A stretch of DNA of 64,000 nt from positions 62,001 through 126,000 of the forward strand of contig JADKKR010000002.1 of the NCBI GenBank assembly GCA_016720395.1. Direction: 5' to 3'. Position 1 is the first letter of the stretch. Each line of letters starts with the position of its first letter. The translations under genes and the position numbers were made by a program. Positions 16,921-25,168 of the stretch are shown piece after piece. The DNA is from Geobacteraceae bacterium (GTDB lineage: Bacteria > Desulfobacterota > Desulfuromonadia > Geobacterales > Pseudopelobacteraceae). Below the pieces are notes generated by a model. That model ran no database searches. It saw only the letters and a list, made by a program, of their open reading frames with translations, and was not told the DNA's origin.

Positions 16921-16959
16921 GAAAAACAAAAAGGGCTTACGGAATATCCGTAAACCCTT
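16921..16959 (-). terminator. Terminator of tRNA-Lys
   Basis: A 12-bp stem (AAGGGTTTACGG pairing with CCGTAAGCCCTT, one G-U pair) is followed by TTTTTGTTTTT on the minus strand, 7 nt after the tRNA CCA end. Confidence 0.8.
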
Positions 16960-16966
16960 GAATGTT

Positions 16967-17042
16967 TGGTGAGCCGCGTTGGGGTCGAACCAACGACCAC
17001 CTGATTAAAAGTCAGGTGCTCTACCGACTGAGCTAGCGGCTC
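16967..17042 (-). tRNA. tRNA-Lys (UUU anticodon)
   Basis: This is a full cloverleaf on the minus strand. The acceptor GAGCCGC pairs with GCGGCTC, the anticodon loop is CTTTTAA (anticodon TTT) and the T loop is GGTTCGACCCC. CCA is encoded. The TAGCTCAGTCGGTAGAGCA D arm is typical of tRNA-Lys. Confidence 0.97.
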
Positions 17043-17054
17043 GAAAGAATTGAT

Positions 17055-17083
17055 CTTATACCGCAGCACCGGTATCAAGTCAA
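17055..17083 (-). promoter_or_regulatory. Promoter of tRNA-Lys
   Basis: TTGACT, a 17-nt spacer and TATAAG on the minus strand, with the -10 ending 12 nt before the tRNA gene. It is a close match to sigma-70 promoters. Confidence 0.65.
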
Positions 17084-17207
17084 CATTTTTTATCTCTGAT
17101 TTCAGTTTTTTCAATCACAGACCACAGCACCCTTGCACGGGACAGCTCCTTGCGTTACCTTGTGAAAGCCGCTGTCAGCCGGTTACAGCGAGTCCCGGAG
17201 GATCACC

Positions 17208-18386
17208 ATGAACCATGTAGTACTTGCCAGATGCGACGATTATGACGTGTCCCGGATGCGGTCCGCAATCATCCGGCTGCTCGAACCGATCGGTGGAATC
17301 GGGGCCTTCGTCAAGGCCGGCGAAACGGTACTGCTCAAACCGAATATGCTGTCGGTCAAGTCGCCCGAGCAGGCCGTAACCACCCATCCTGCCGTGGTAC
17401 GTGCCGTAGCTGAACTGGTCCGCGAGGCAGGGGGCCTGGTACTGGTCGGAGACAGCCCCGGCATCGGCGGGTTTCAGAGGGTTGCCGACAAGAGCGGTAT
17501 TGCCCGTGCAGCCCAGGAGAGCGGCGCTGAACTGGTCGAATTCGATGACACCGTCGAACTGCCCGGAAGCGGCACCTTCCGGCGTATCACCCTTGCCAGG
17601 GCTTATTGGGAAGCTGACAAGATCATAAACCTCCCCAAGCTGAAGACGCACGAGATGATGACCATGACCTGTGCCGTAAAAAATCTGTTCGGCGCAGTCG
17701 TGGGAACCGAAAAAGCAGGCTGGCACCTCAAGGCCGGGGCTTCGCGGGAGCAGTTTGCCCGGCTTTTGCTGGAAATCTATCTGCTGAAGAAGCCGGCACT
17801 GACTATAGTGGATGCGGTTGTCGCCATGGAAGGCAACGGGCCGGGGAGCGGAGACCCGCTGCAGGTGGGGGCACTGATTGCCGGAGTCAATCCCGTGGCG
17901 ATCGACATGGTGGCCGGGCGCCTGGCAGGCATCCCGGCGGAATTACTGCATGTGGAGCGTACGGCGCGGAGCATGGGTCTCGAAGGGGCATCGTGGGAGG
18001 AGATAGAAATCAGCGGAGCCCCCCTGGACAGCTTCCCGACCAAGCCATTCCGGCTGCCGACCGGACTGGATGTGCAGTTCGGGCTTCCGAAATTTTTAAG
18101 CACCGCCCTCAAACGGCAGCTGACCTCGTTCCCGGATGCCGACCGGCAGCGCTGTGTCCTGTGCGGAATATGCCGGGATGCCTGTCCGCCAGCGGCCATA
18201 GAAATAAAAAACAGCGCCCTGACCGTCGATCAAGGGCGCTGCATTCGCTGTTGGTGCTGTCGTGAGCTCTGCCCCCACGATGCCATGCTGGTGAGGCGAA
18301 GCCTCCTGCTGAAAATCGTTTCCGCCCTTGCAGGGCGCAGCAGCTATGCGTCTTCCTCTTCTGCCCCGAGCGGTATTTCGCGATAG
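17208..18386 (+). CDS. DUF362 protein with C-terminal 2[4Fe-4S] ferredoxin domain
   Basis: This 392-residue protein has an N-terminal DUF362 domain (KPNMLSVKSPEQAVTTHPAVVRA, GDSPGIGGF, LPKLKTHEMMTMTCAVKNLFG). Near residues 308-360 lies a ferredoxin domain with two CxxCxxCxxxC motifs (CVLCGICRDACP and CIRCWCCRELCP). The reaction is unknown; the domain pair suggests a redox enzyme or electron carrier in the cytoplasm. ATG 17208 has an excellent GGAGG site. The 3' end overlaps the convergent dksA-like gene by 43 bp. Confidence 0.92.
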   Translation: MNHVVLARCDDYDVSRMRSAIIRLLEPIGGIGAFVKAGETVLLKPNMLSVKSPEQAVTTHPAVVRAVAELVREAGGLVLVGDSPGIGGFQRVADKSGIARAAQESGAELVEFDDTVELPGSGTFRRITLARAYWEADKIINLPKLKTHEMMTMTCAVKNLFGAVVGTEKAGWHLKAGASREQFARLLLEIYLLKKPALTIVDAVVAMEGNGPGSGDPLQVGALIAGVNPVAIDMVAGRLAGIPAELLHVERTARSMGLEGASWEEIEISGAPLDSFPTKPFRLPTGLDVQFGLPKFLSTALKRQLTSFPDADRQRCVLCGICRDACPPAAIEIKNSALTVDQGRCIRCWCCRELCPHDAMLVRRSLLLKIVSALAGRSSYASSSSAPSGISR

Positions 18387-18784
18387 GCCCGCTCCTCCTC
18401 GAAGCGCTTGGTCTGTGCCTGGAGTTTTTCCAGGTCCGACTTGCACTTGACGCAATGCCGGGCAAAAGGCATGGCCTTCAGCCTGCCCATTGGGATCTCC
18501 TCTTCACACTCCTCGCAGACCCCGTATTCATTTTCATCGATCCGCAGCAGGGCCTCGTCTATGGCATGGACCTTCTCCCGCTCGCGGTCTCCAAGCAACA
18601 GCCCCAGCTCCCGGTCACGCTCGGAGGAAGCCTGGTCATAGATGTCGCCGCTCGGTTCACCGATAAGTGTCGTATCGGCTCCGTTTTTGAGTGATTTGGT
18701 TATCTCTCGCAGGGTATCCTCTTTCATCTGCAGGAGGATATCCCGAATTTCCTTCCATTTCTGTTTCTTCGGCTTTATCGCCAT
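18344..18784 (-). CDS. dksA: DksA/TraR-family RNA polymerase-binding factor
   Basis: The 146-residue protein has a helical hairpin region (GDIYDQASSERDRE with acidic residues at the tip) and a four-Cys zinc finger, CEEC ... CVKC, near 94-118. DksA binds the secondary channel of RNA polymerase and works with ppGpp to reset transcription in starvation. Several DksA-like proteins usually coexist in this group of bacteria, so this may be a paralogue and not the sole DksA. Its 3' end overlaps DUF362 in antiparallel orientation. Confidence 0.9.
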   Translation of the reverse strand: MAIKPKKQKWKEIRDILLQMKEDTLREITKSLKNGADTTLIGEPSGDIYDQASSERDRELGLLLGDREREKVHAIDEALLRIDENEYGVCEECEEEIPMGRLKAMPFARHCVKCKSDLEKLQAQTKRFEEERAYREIPLGAEEEDA

Positions 18785-18834
18785 GTATGTGCTCCCGTGC
18801 GCTGATTGTAGAATTATCCGGAAAATGGCGGCAG

Positions 18835-18863
18835 AATATTGCAGAAAACAGCCGGATTGTCAA
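18835..18863 (-). promoter_or_regulatory. Promoter of dksA-like gene
   Basis: TTGACA and AATATT on the minus strand, 17 nt apart, with the -10 about 50 nt before the ATG. Confidence 0.5.
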
Positions 18864-18876
18864 GCCAAAAGCCTGA

Positions 18877-20238
18877 TCAGTCGACAATCTCGCCGATCAG
18901 ATCATAGTCCGATGAGTCGGTGATCCGGAGGGTCACGATGTCGCCCACGTCAGCTGTCCCGGCAGTGATATAGACCTGTCCGTCGATATCCGGGGCCTGG
19001 CGGGATGAGCGCCCCTTGAGGAGCAGCTCGGTCTCTTCGCTGTAGCCCTCGACAATCACCTGTTCTGTCTGACCGATCAGCCCCCGGTTGTGGCGAAACG
19101 AAAGGCGCCCCTGGGCACGCATCAGCTTGCGGTAGCGCTCGCGCTTGACCCGCTCAGACACCTGCTCCGGCATCTCGGCGGCGGGCGTTCCCTCCTCCCG
19201 GGAATAGCAGAAGACTCCCAGACGATCGAAGCGGGTCTGCTCGACGAAATGCATCAGGGTTGAGAAGTCCTCAAAGGTCTCACCGGGAAAACCGACGATC
19301 AGCGATGTACGCAGCGCGATCCCGGGAATCCGGCTACGCAGCCGGGCGATCAGGTCACGGATCTGCTGCTCGCTGCTGCGGCGCTTCATGGCCTTGAGCA
19401 CCGGGTCACTGATATGCTGGATCGGGATGTCCAGGTACTTGCAGACCTTGGGTTCGTCGCGGATCAACTCGATCAGGCTGTCCGTAATGCCGTCGGGGTA
19501 GGCGTACAGCAGACGTATCCAGCGCAGGCCCTCAATGGCAGCCAGGCGGCGGATCAGCGCCTCCAGGGTGGAGCCGTCACTCAGGTCGCTGCCGTAGCGG
19601 GTGATATCCTGGGAGATCACATTGATCTCCTTGACGCCCCGGGAGACCAGTTTTTCAGCCTCGGCCACCAGCGCCTCCAGCGGACGGGAGCGATAGGCGC
19701 CTCGCAGCTGCGGGATGATGCAGTAGGAGCAGCAGTTGGAGCACCCCTCACCGATCTTCAGATAGGAATACCAGGCCGGTGACGAGTTGAGCCGGGGCAG
19801 GGACTCGTCATAGATGTAATCCGGATCGCCGACGTAGCGCAGCTGGCCCTCTGTCCCGCCTTTCTCGGCCAGGATCTCGGCGATGCGCGGGTAGTCGCCG
19901 GTGCCGATGAAGATGTCGACCTCGGGCAGCTCATGGGCCAGCTCTTCCTGATAGCGCTGGGGCAGACAGCCGGAAACGATCAGGGTGTGACAGCGGCCGT
20001 CGTGTTTGCGTTCTGCCAGATCGAGGATCGCATCGATGCTCTCCTGCTTGGCCTCCTTGATGAAGGAGCAGGTGTTGACGATGATGACATCGGCATCCTT
20101 CTCGTCGGTGGTGATCTCATACTCCTGCCTGGAGAGCACGCCCAGCATGACCTCTGCATCAACCAGGTTCTTCGGGCAACCCAGGCTGACCATGCTGACT
20201 TTTTGTTTTACGGTATCGCTCAAAGTATCCTCACTCAA
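18877..20238 (-). CDS. rimO: Ribosomal protein S12 methylthiotransferase
   Basis: RimO is a radical-SAM enzyme that adds a methylthio group to Asp near position 88 of ribosomal protein S12. The 453 residues contain an N-terminal MTTase domain with three cluster Cys (SLGCPKNLVDAE, VNTCSFI, VSGCLPQRY). The radical SAM CxxxCxxC motif follows (CSNCCSYCIIP near 153-160), and a C-terminal TRAM domain ends the protein. The start codon is TTG at 20238, directly after the yajQ stop with AGGGA before it; a second TTG 15 nt further in is possible. It forms an operon with yajQ. Confidence 0.95.
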   Translation of the reverse strand: MSEDTLSDTVKQKVSMVSLGCPKNLVDAEVMLGVLSRQEYEITTDEKDADVIIVNTCSFIKEAKQESIDAILDLAERKHDGRCHTLIVSGCLPQRYQEELAHELPEVDIFIGTGDYPRIAEILAEKGGTEGQLRYVGDPDYIYDESLPRLNSSPAWYSYLKIGEGCSNCCSYCIIPQLRGAYRSRPLEALVAEAEKLVSRGVKEINVISQDITRYGSDLSDGSTLEALIRRLAAIEGLRWIRLLYAYPDGITDSLIELIRDEPKVCKYLDIPIQHISDPVLKAMKRRSSEQQIRDLIARLRSRIPGIALRTSLIVGFPGETFEDFSTLMHFVEQTRFDRLGVFCYSREEGTPAAEMPEQVSERVKRERYRKLMRAQGRLSFRHNRGLIGQTEQVIVEGYSEETELLLKGRSSRQAPDIDGQVYITAGTADVGDIVTLRITDSSDYDLIGEIVD

Positions 20239-20724
20239 TTATTCCCTGAAATTCAGAAACTGCATCTCAACATCAATGTCCGACCCCTTGAGGAGCTGGA
20301 TCGCGTCCTGAAGATCGTCACGGTTCTTGCCGGTGACCCGCACCTGGTCATCCTGGATCTGGGCCTGCACCTTGAGCTTGGCCTCCTTGATGGCGGCAAT
20401 GATATCCTTGGCCTTTTCCTTGGATATGCCCTGTTGGACCGTGATGATCTGCCGCACCAGGCCGCCCGAAGCCGGCTCGACCTTGCCGTACACAAGCGCC
20501 TTGATGGAGATGTTGCGCTTGAGGAACTTGGACTGCAGCACGTCCACCACAGCCTTCAGCTTGTAGTCATCATCAGCCAGGATCTTGACCGAATCCTTCT
20601 CCGGCGTGATCTGGCACTTGGAACCCTTGAAATCATACCGCTGGCCGATTTCCTTGACCGCCTGGTTGACGGCGTTGTCAACCTCCTGCATATCAACCTT
20701 TGAAACAATGTCGAATGACGGCAT
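20239..20724 (-). CDS. YajQ family nucleotide-binding protein
   Basis: The 161-residue protein has the two ferredoxin-like halves of the YajQ family (MPSFDIVSKVDMQEVDNAVNQA; RYDFKGSK; KVQAQIQDDQVRVTGKNRDDLQ). Members bind nucleic acids or c-di-GMP in some species, so a role in c-di-GMP signalling is possible. GGDEF and PilZ proteins are also encoded in this window, although not next to it. It is the first gene of yajQ-rimO. Confidence 0.93.
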   Translation of the reverse strand: MPSFDIVSKVDMQEVDNAVNQAVKEIGQRYDFKGSKCQITPEKDSVKILADDDYKLKAVVDVLQSKFLKRNISIKALVYGKVEPASGGLVRQIITVQQGISKEKAKDIIAAIKEAKLKVQAQIQDDQVRVTGKNRDDLQDAIQLLKGSDIDVEMQFLNFRE

Positions 20725-20781
20725 GTTTAAACCTCCAGAAAAATATTCAGTGCTCTCACTCGCTCACTACGTTCGCTAGAG

Positions 20782-20856
20782 CTCACAGAGGCACAGAGAA
20801 ATTCTAACTATGGCTGTCTGGCTTTCTCTCTGAGTGCTCTGTGTACTCTGTGAGAG
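20782..20856. repeat. CACAGAG palindromic repeat, copy 1
   Basis: The left arm CTCACAGAGGCACAGAGAAA (20783-20802) and a right arm of CTCTGTG-type units (20823-20854) form an inverted repeat with a short loop. It lies 44 bp past the stop of lolA and upstream of yajQ. It is the smallest and most diverged of nine copies. Confidence 0.7.
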
Positions 20857-20899
20857 AGTGGTTTTTGATTATGCGACGCAAAAATGAGTACCACAGGTA

Positions 20900-21619
20900 T
20901 TACGGTTTTATGACCTCGACCCCTTCCGGGATCTTGAAACTGAATCTGCTGTTAGCCAGACCTTTATTGACCCTGACGCGGCTGTACTCGATGCGGGTCT
21001 GATTGCCACCGGCATCGTGGATCACCGAGGCAAGCACGGGAAAGATGCCCTGCACGCTACCGTCCCGCTGGAAAGACTCCACGGCAGCGGCTGAAACGGT
21101 CAACTGCAACTTCGCCAGCACGGCGGACGGGTTTTTGGGCAGCAGCTCAAGCTGATAATTGCCGTTTTTGTCCAGAGGCTCTTGTGCAAAACTTGCGTTG
21201 AAATCACGTGAGACGTGGCCGAGACCGGTCAGGTAGTTCAGGGCAATGGAATTGCCTCCCTTGAACATGGCCGTCACGCTGCTGACTATCACCTGCTTGT
21301 TCTCGGGCAGGTAGAACCAGACCTGCTTGCCGTTGGAGACAATCTGCTGTTTCGGTTTCAGATAATTAAAACGAAACATGGCCGTTGCAGAGGCCGGTTT
21401 TTTCAGGAGCAGTTCACCGCTGCCCCTCTGTTCGCGGTTGACGCCGGAAATGACTGTTTTCTGGGCAAAATCGGCCTGGACATCCTGCAGCGAAGCGTAC
21501 CCCTTTTCCAGGGCCGAGATCACATCCTGCAGGCCGGCCTTCTTTTCGGCACCCCACAGCTGTGTGGAAAGCACCGCCAGAATCAGCAGCGACATCATCA
21601 CGCATAGTATCTTTTGCAT
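20900..21619 (-). CDS. lolA: LolA-family outer-membrane lipoprotein carrier
   Basis: The product has a signal peptide (MQKILCVMMSLLILAVLSTQLWG, cleaved near residue 22). A LolA-type fold follows, with the pattern DVQADFAQKT, GSGELLLKKPASATAMFRF, IVSNGKQVWFYLPENKQV. Such periplasmic proteins carry lipoproteins from the LolCDE complex to the outer membrane. ATG 21619 is preferred to a longer frame (to 21676) because the signal peptide starts there. Length is 239 residues, normal for the family. It precedes yajQ-rimO in the same direction. Confidence 0.9.
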   Translation of the reverse strand: MQKILCVMMSLLILAVLSTQLWGAEKKAGLQDVISALEKGYASLQDVQADFAQKTVISGVNREQRGSGELLLKKPASATAMFRFNYLKPKQQIVSNGKQVWFYLPENKQVIVSSVTAMFKGGNSIALNYLTGLGHVSRDFNASFAQEPLDKNGNYQLELLPKNPSAVLAKLQLTVSAAAVESFQRDGSVQGIFPVLASVIHDAGGNQTRIEYSRVRVNKGLANSRFSFKIPEGVEVIKP

Positions 21620-21715
21620 TACCGTCGCCTTTTCATGTGTAGCAGATTTTTCCGGCAGCCACTGTGCCACAAGCACTCCGGTATCGCAACCGCTTTTGAC
21701 CGGTGGGCGGGGTCG

Positions 21716-23345
21716 TCAGACAAGGGTGCTGGCATCCACCACAAACACGATACGCCCGTCACCCGTGATTGTCCCGCCGGTAAGACTCTTCATGCGACTC
21801 AACGGAATGCCGAGCGGCTTTACGAAGATCTCTTCCTGCCCGAGGAATTTATCGGTGACCAGTCCCGTCATGACGCCACCGGCCTCGCTTACTACAGCAG
21901 GGACAATCGTGACCGTCCCCCGGGGCAGTGGCTGATCGAGCAGTCGGTTAAGGCTCTTGAGGGGTATATGCCTTCCAGCCAGGGCAAAAACCTTGCGCCC
22001 GGCCTCCTCAAAGATATCGCTGCGCTTGAGCTCGATGGTGCGGGAAACCGTATTGACCGGAAAGGCCAGGGTAAGCTTGCCGCACTCCACCAGCAACGCA
22101 TGGATGATTGAAACCGTGATCGGCAGCCGCAGGGTAAAGCGGCTTCCCCGGCCCGCCTCAGACTCGATCGCCAGTGTTCCGCCCAGGACATGAACCGCAG
22201 TTTTGACCACATCCATACCGACACCCCGTCCGGAAACGTCACTGACTTCGGCAGACGTTGAGAATCCGGGGGTACAGATCAGCATCAAGGCAGCCTGGCG
22301 GGAGATATTGTACGCCTGGGCCGGAGTGAGGAGCCCTTTTTCAACCGCTTTCTGAGCGAGCCGTGCGGGGTCCATGCCACAGCCGTCATCGGCGACGGTG
22401 ATATCCACGTGGTCCTTGTCCCGGGCAACGCTTATGGTGACAACACCGCCCGGTGCCTTCCCGGCCGCAACGCGGGCATCCGGGATCTCCATGCCGTGAT
22501 CCACGGCATTTCGCAGGATATGAACCAGTGGTTCGGTGATCTCTTCCAGGATACCCCGGTCAAGCTCGATCTCCTTGCCTTCAATCTGCACGGAGACCTC
22601 TTTGCCCTGCTTGCGGGCCAGGTCACGCACCAGACGGGGGAACCGTTCTGCAACAACAGCAAAGGGGAGCATGCGTGCCTTGAACACCTCGTCACGCAGT
22701 TCGCGGAAGAAGGGCTGAAAGCTGGTGGAGCGGCTCGTCCAGCGCCGGGCCGGCATGCCGGCGGGCTTGAACCTTCAGGCGGTGCCGGGTAGTGAGCAGC
22801 TCTCCGGTGATGTTCACCAGCCGGTCAAGGGTATCGGTTTTGATGCGAACACTTTTGAAAGAATCAGATTGGCGGAACTGATGTCGCCTGTTCGGAGATT
22901 CCGCTGCCGCAACGGCTGGCCCCTCAACGGCAGGCGGGTGGTCCGGACTCTGCGCACCGGCTGAAGCGTCTGGCGTGTAGGACTCCAGGCGCCCGATCAG
23001 GGCGGCTGCATCCGGCTGCTCCCCCTCTCCGTTCTCGATGACGGTAACCATGCCGGACAGGAGATCGCTCGCCTCCAGGAGAAGATCGGCCAGAGCCGGG
23101 CAGAAGGCGATTTCATCACTGCGCACCTTGCCGAGAAGGTCCTCCATCCGGTGGGCCAGAGTCGTGATCGCCTCAAACTGCATGGTTGCAGCCATCCCCT
23201 TGAGAGAGTGGGCATGACGGAACATCTCGTCGATGATCGGCCGGTCGGAGAGAGTGCCCTCGATCTGAACGATCAGTTCATTGAACGTGGCAAGGTGATT
23301 TCGGGACTCGGAAACAAACAGATCCCGGTAGGGGGACATGTCCAT
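21716..23345 (-). pseudogene. cheA: CheA-like chemotaxis histidine kinase, interrupted by a frameshift
   Basis: Two overlapping frames make one CheA. The N-terminal part (22692-23345) has the Hpt domain with the phospho-accepting His in FRHAHSLKGMAATM and the start of the dimerisation domain. The C-terminal part (21716 to about 22706) has the dimerisation end, HATPase (LRNAVDHGME, DDGCGMD, SGRGVGMDVV) and CheW-like domain. Removing one base near 22705-22706 (minus strand TTCCGCG) restores LLRELRDEVFKARMLPF, the normal CheA junction. The joined protein would be about 543 residues and lacks a P2 domain. It is either a recent mutation or a sequencing error; the residues on both sides look undecayed. 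It is followed by no MCP or CheW here; cheY is directly upstream. Confidence 0.8.
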
Positions 23346-23348
23346 GGG

Positions 23349-23711
23349 CTAAGCCTCCAGGCTGCCCAGGGCTGCAAGGACCTTTTCCGGCGTGAATGGC
23401 TTCTGGATGAAGGCTTTGGCACCATGATCCAGAGCTTTTTTGATGATCTGCTCCTGGCCGATGGACGAACAGATAACCACCTTGGTCTGGGGTCGGACCT
23501 TGAGTATGGAATCCAGCAGATCGAGTCCGTTCACGTCCGGCAGAATGATGTCCAGGATGACGATATCCGGGTTGTGGTCATGGAGGGTTCTCATGGCCTC
23601 GATGCCGCTGGCCGCCTCGGCTACGACGGTGTAGCCCTTATCCTTGATGATGGCGCGCAGGATATTGCGCATAAAGACGGCATCGTCGACGATCACCACA
23701 GTTGCACTCAT
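23349..23711 (-). CDS. cheY: CheY-like single-domain response regulator
   Basis: This 120-residue receiver domain has the acidic pair near 10-11 (VVIVDDAVFMR), the phospho-accepting Asp in IVILDIILPDVNGLDLL and the conserved Lys in FIQKPFTPEKVL. ATG 23711 has GGAGGT 5 nt upstream and is chosen over a start 15 nt earlier. It is 3 bp before the cheA-like gene and so forms a pair with it. It also follows gatB by 14 bp, so it could be read through from gatCAB. The output is probably flagellar or other motility control. Confidence 0.93.
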   Translation of the reverse strand: MSATVVIVDDAVFMRNILRAIIKDKGYTVVAEAASGIEAMRTLHDHNPDIVILDIILPDVNGLDLLDSILKVRPQTKVVICSSIGQEQIIKKALDHGAKAFIQKPFTPEKVLAALGSLEA

Positions 23712-23725
23712 ACGACCTCCACTCA

Positions 23726-25168
23726 CTACCCCTTGAGTTTACTCAGCAACAGCTCGTTTACAACAGTCGGGTTGGCCTTGCCCTTGCTGGCCTTCATGAC
23801 CTGCCCGACAAAAAAGCCGAACAGCTTGTCCTTGCCGGAGCGGTATTCCTCCACCTGTCCGGCCTCCCGGGCCAGGATTTCATCGATGATTGACTCGATG
23901 GCGCCGCTGTCGGAAACCTGGACCAGACCCTGCTCCTCAACGATGGCAGCCGGTTCCTTGCCGCTCCGCCACATCTCATCGAAGACCGTTTTGGCAATCT
24001 TGCCGGAAATGGTCCCGACGTCGATCAGCTTGAGCAGCTCAACCAGCAGACGCGGCGAAATCGGGCAGGTGCCAATCGATGTGCTGCTGTCATTCAAACT
24101 GCGGGTGATTTCGCCCATCACCCAGTTGGAAACCGCCTTGGCATTCGCGCCAAGCGCGACGCAGGCTTCAAAATAGTCAGCCAGTTCGCGACTGGCGGTC
24201 AGCACCTCGGCATCGTAGGCGGGCAGGGAGAATGCCGCCATGAAGCGCTGTCTCCGGCACTCCGGCAGCTCCGGCAGTTCCTGCCGTGTCTGCTCTACCC
24301 AGGCGGCGTCGATTACCAGCGGCACCAGGTCGGGATCGGGGAAGTAGCGATAATCGTGGGCCTCTTCCTTGCCGCGCATGGAGCGGGTCTTTCCCGCATT
24401 GGGATCGAACAGGCGCGTCTCCTGGACCACCCTGCCGCCATCCTCGATCAGGTCGATCTGGCGCTGGATCTCGTACTCGATGGCCTGCTTGACGAACTTG
24501 AACGAGTTGACGTTCTTGATCTCGGCCCGCGTGCCGTATACGTCAGAGCCCACCGGCATGACCGAGACATTGGCGTCGCAGCGGAAACTGCCCTCCTCCA
24601 TGTTGCCGTCGCAGATGCCGAGCCAGGTCACGATCTGGTGAAGTTGTTTCAGATAGGCAACCGCTTCATCGGACGAGCGCAGGTCCGGTTCGGAAACGAC
24701 CTCCAGCAGCGGTGTACAGGCCCGGTTCAGGTCGACGCCCGAGCCTTCCTCCAGGCCGGAGACTTCGCCATGCACCAGCTTGCCGGCGTCTTCCTCCATA
24801 TGGATACGGGTGATCCCGATACGCTTGAGTTCCTGCCCTTCTACCTGAATATCAAGCCAGCCGCGCTGACAGATCGGGTCCTCGAACTGGCTGATCTGAT
24901 AGCCCTTGGGCAGATCGGGGTAAAAATAGTTCTTACGGGCGAAGATGCTGCGGGGTGTGATGGAGCAGTTGGTGGCCAGGCCGGCCTTGATGGCGAACTC
25001 GACCACCTTTTTGTTCAATACCGGCAGCGCACCGGGCAACCCCAGACAGACCGGACAGGTCTGGGAGTTAGGCTCGGAGCCGAAGGAGGTGGAACAGCCG
25101 CAGAAGATCTTGGAATCTGTCTTGAGCTGGACGTGGACCTCAAGACCTATGACCGGTTGGAATCGCAT
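23726..25168 (-). CDS. gatB: Asp/Glu-tRNA amidotransferase subunit B
   Basis: GatB binds mischarged Glu-tRNA(Gln) or Asp-tRNA(Asn) and phosphorylates it so that ammonia from GatA can form the amide. The 480 residues begin MRFQPVIGLEVHVQLKTDSKIFC and contain the zinc Cys pairs (CGC, CPVCLG), KNVNSFKFV and a C-terminal YqeY-like tail. ATG 25168 shares one base with the gatA stop (TGATG), which decides the start over an in-frame codon 27 nt earlier. It is part of the gatCAB operon. Confidence 0.97.
   Translation of the reverse strand: MRFQPVIGLEVHVQLKTDSKIFCGCSTSFGSEPNSQTCPVCLGLPGALPVLNKKVVEFAIKAGLATNCSITPRSIFARKNYFYPDLPKGYQISQFEDPICQRGWLDIQVEGQELKRIGITRIHMEEDAGKLVHGEVSGLEEGSGVDLNRACTPLLEVVSEPDLRSSDEAVAYLKQLHQIVTWLGICDGNMEEGSFRCDANVSVMPVGSDVYGTRAEIKNVNSFKFVKQAIEYEIQRQIDLIEDGGRVVQETRLFDPNAGKTRSMRGKEEAHDYRYFPDPDLVPLVIDAAWVEQTRQELPELPECRRQRFMAAFSLPAYDAEVLTASRELADYFEACVALGANAKAVSNWVMGEITRSLNDSSTSIGTCPISPRLLVELLKLIDVGTISGKIAKTVFDEMWRSGKEPAAIVEEQGLVQVSDSGAIESIIDEILAREAGQVEEYRSGKDKLFGFFVGQVMKASKGKANPTVVNELLLSKLKG

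Noticed and set aside
22705..22706. Programmed ribosomal frameshift in cheA
   Set aside because: No slippery heptamer or downstream pseudoknot is evident; a one-base change is simpler.
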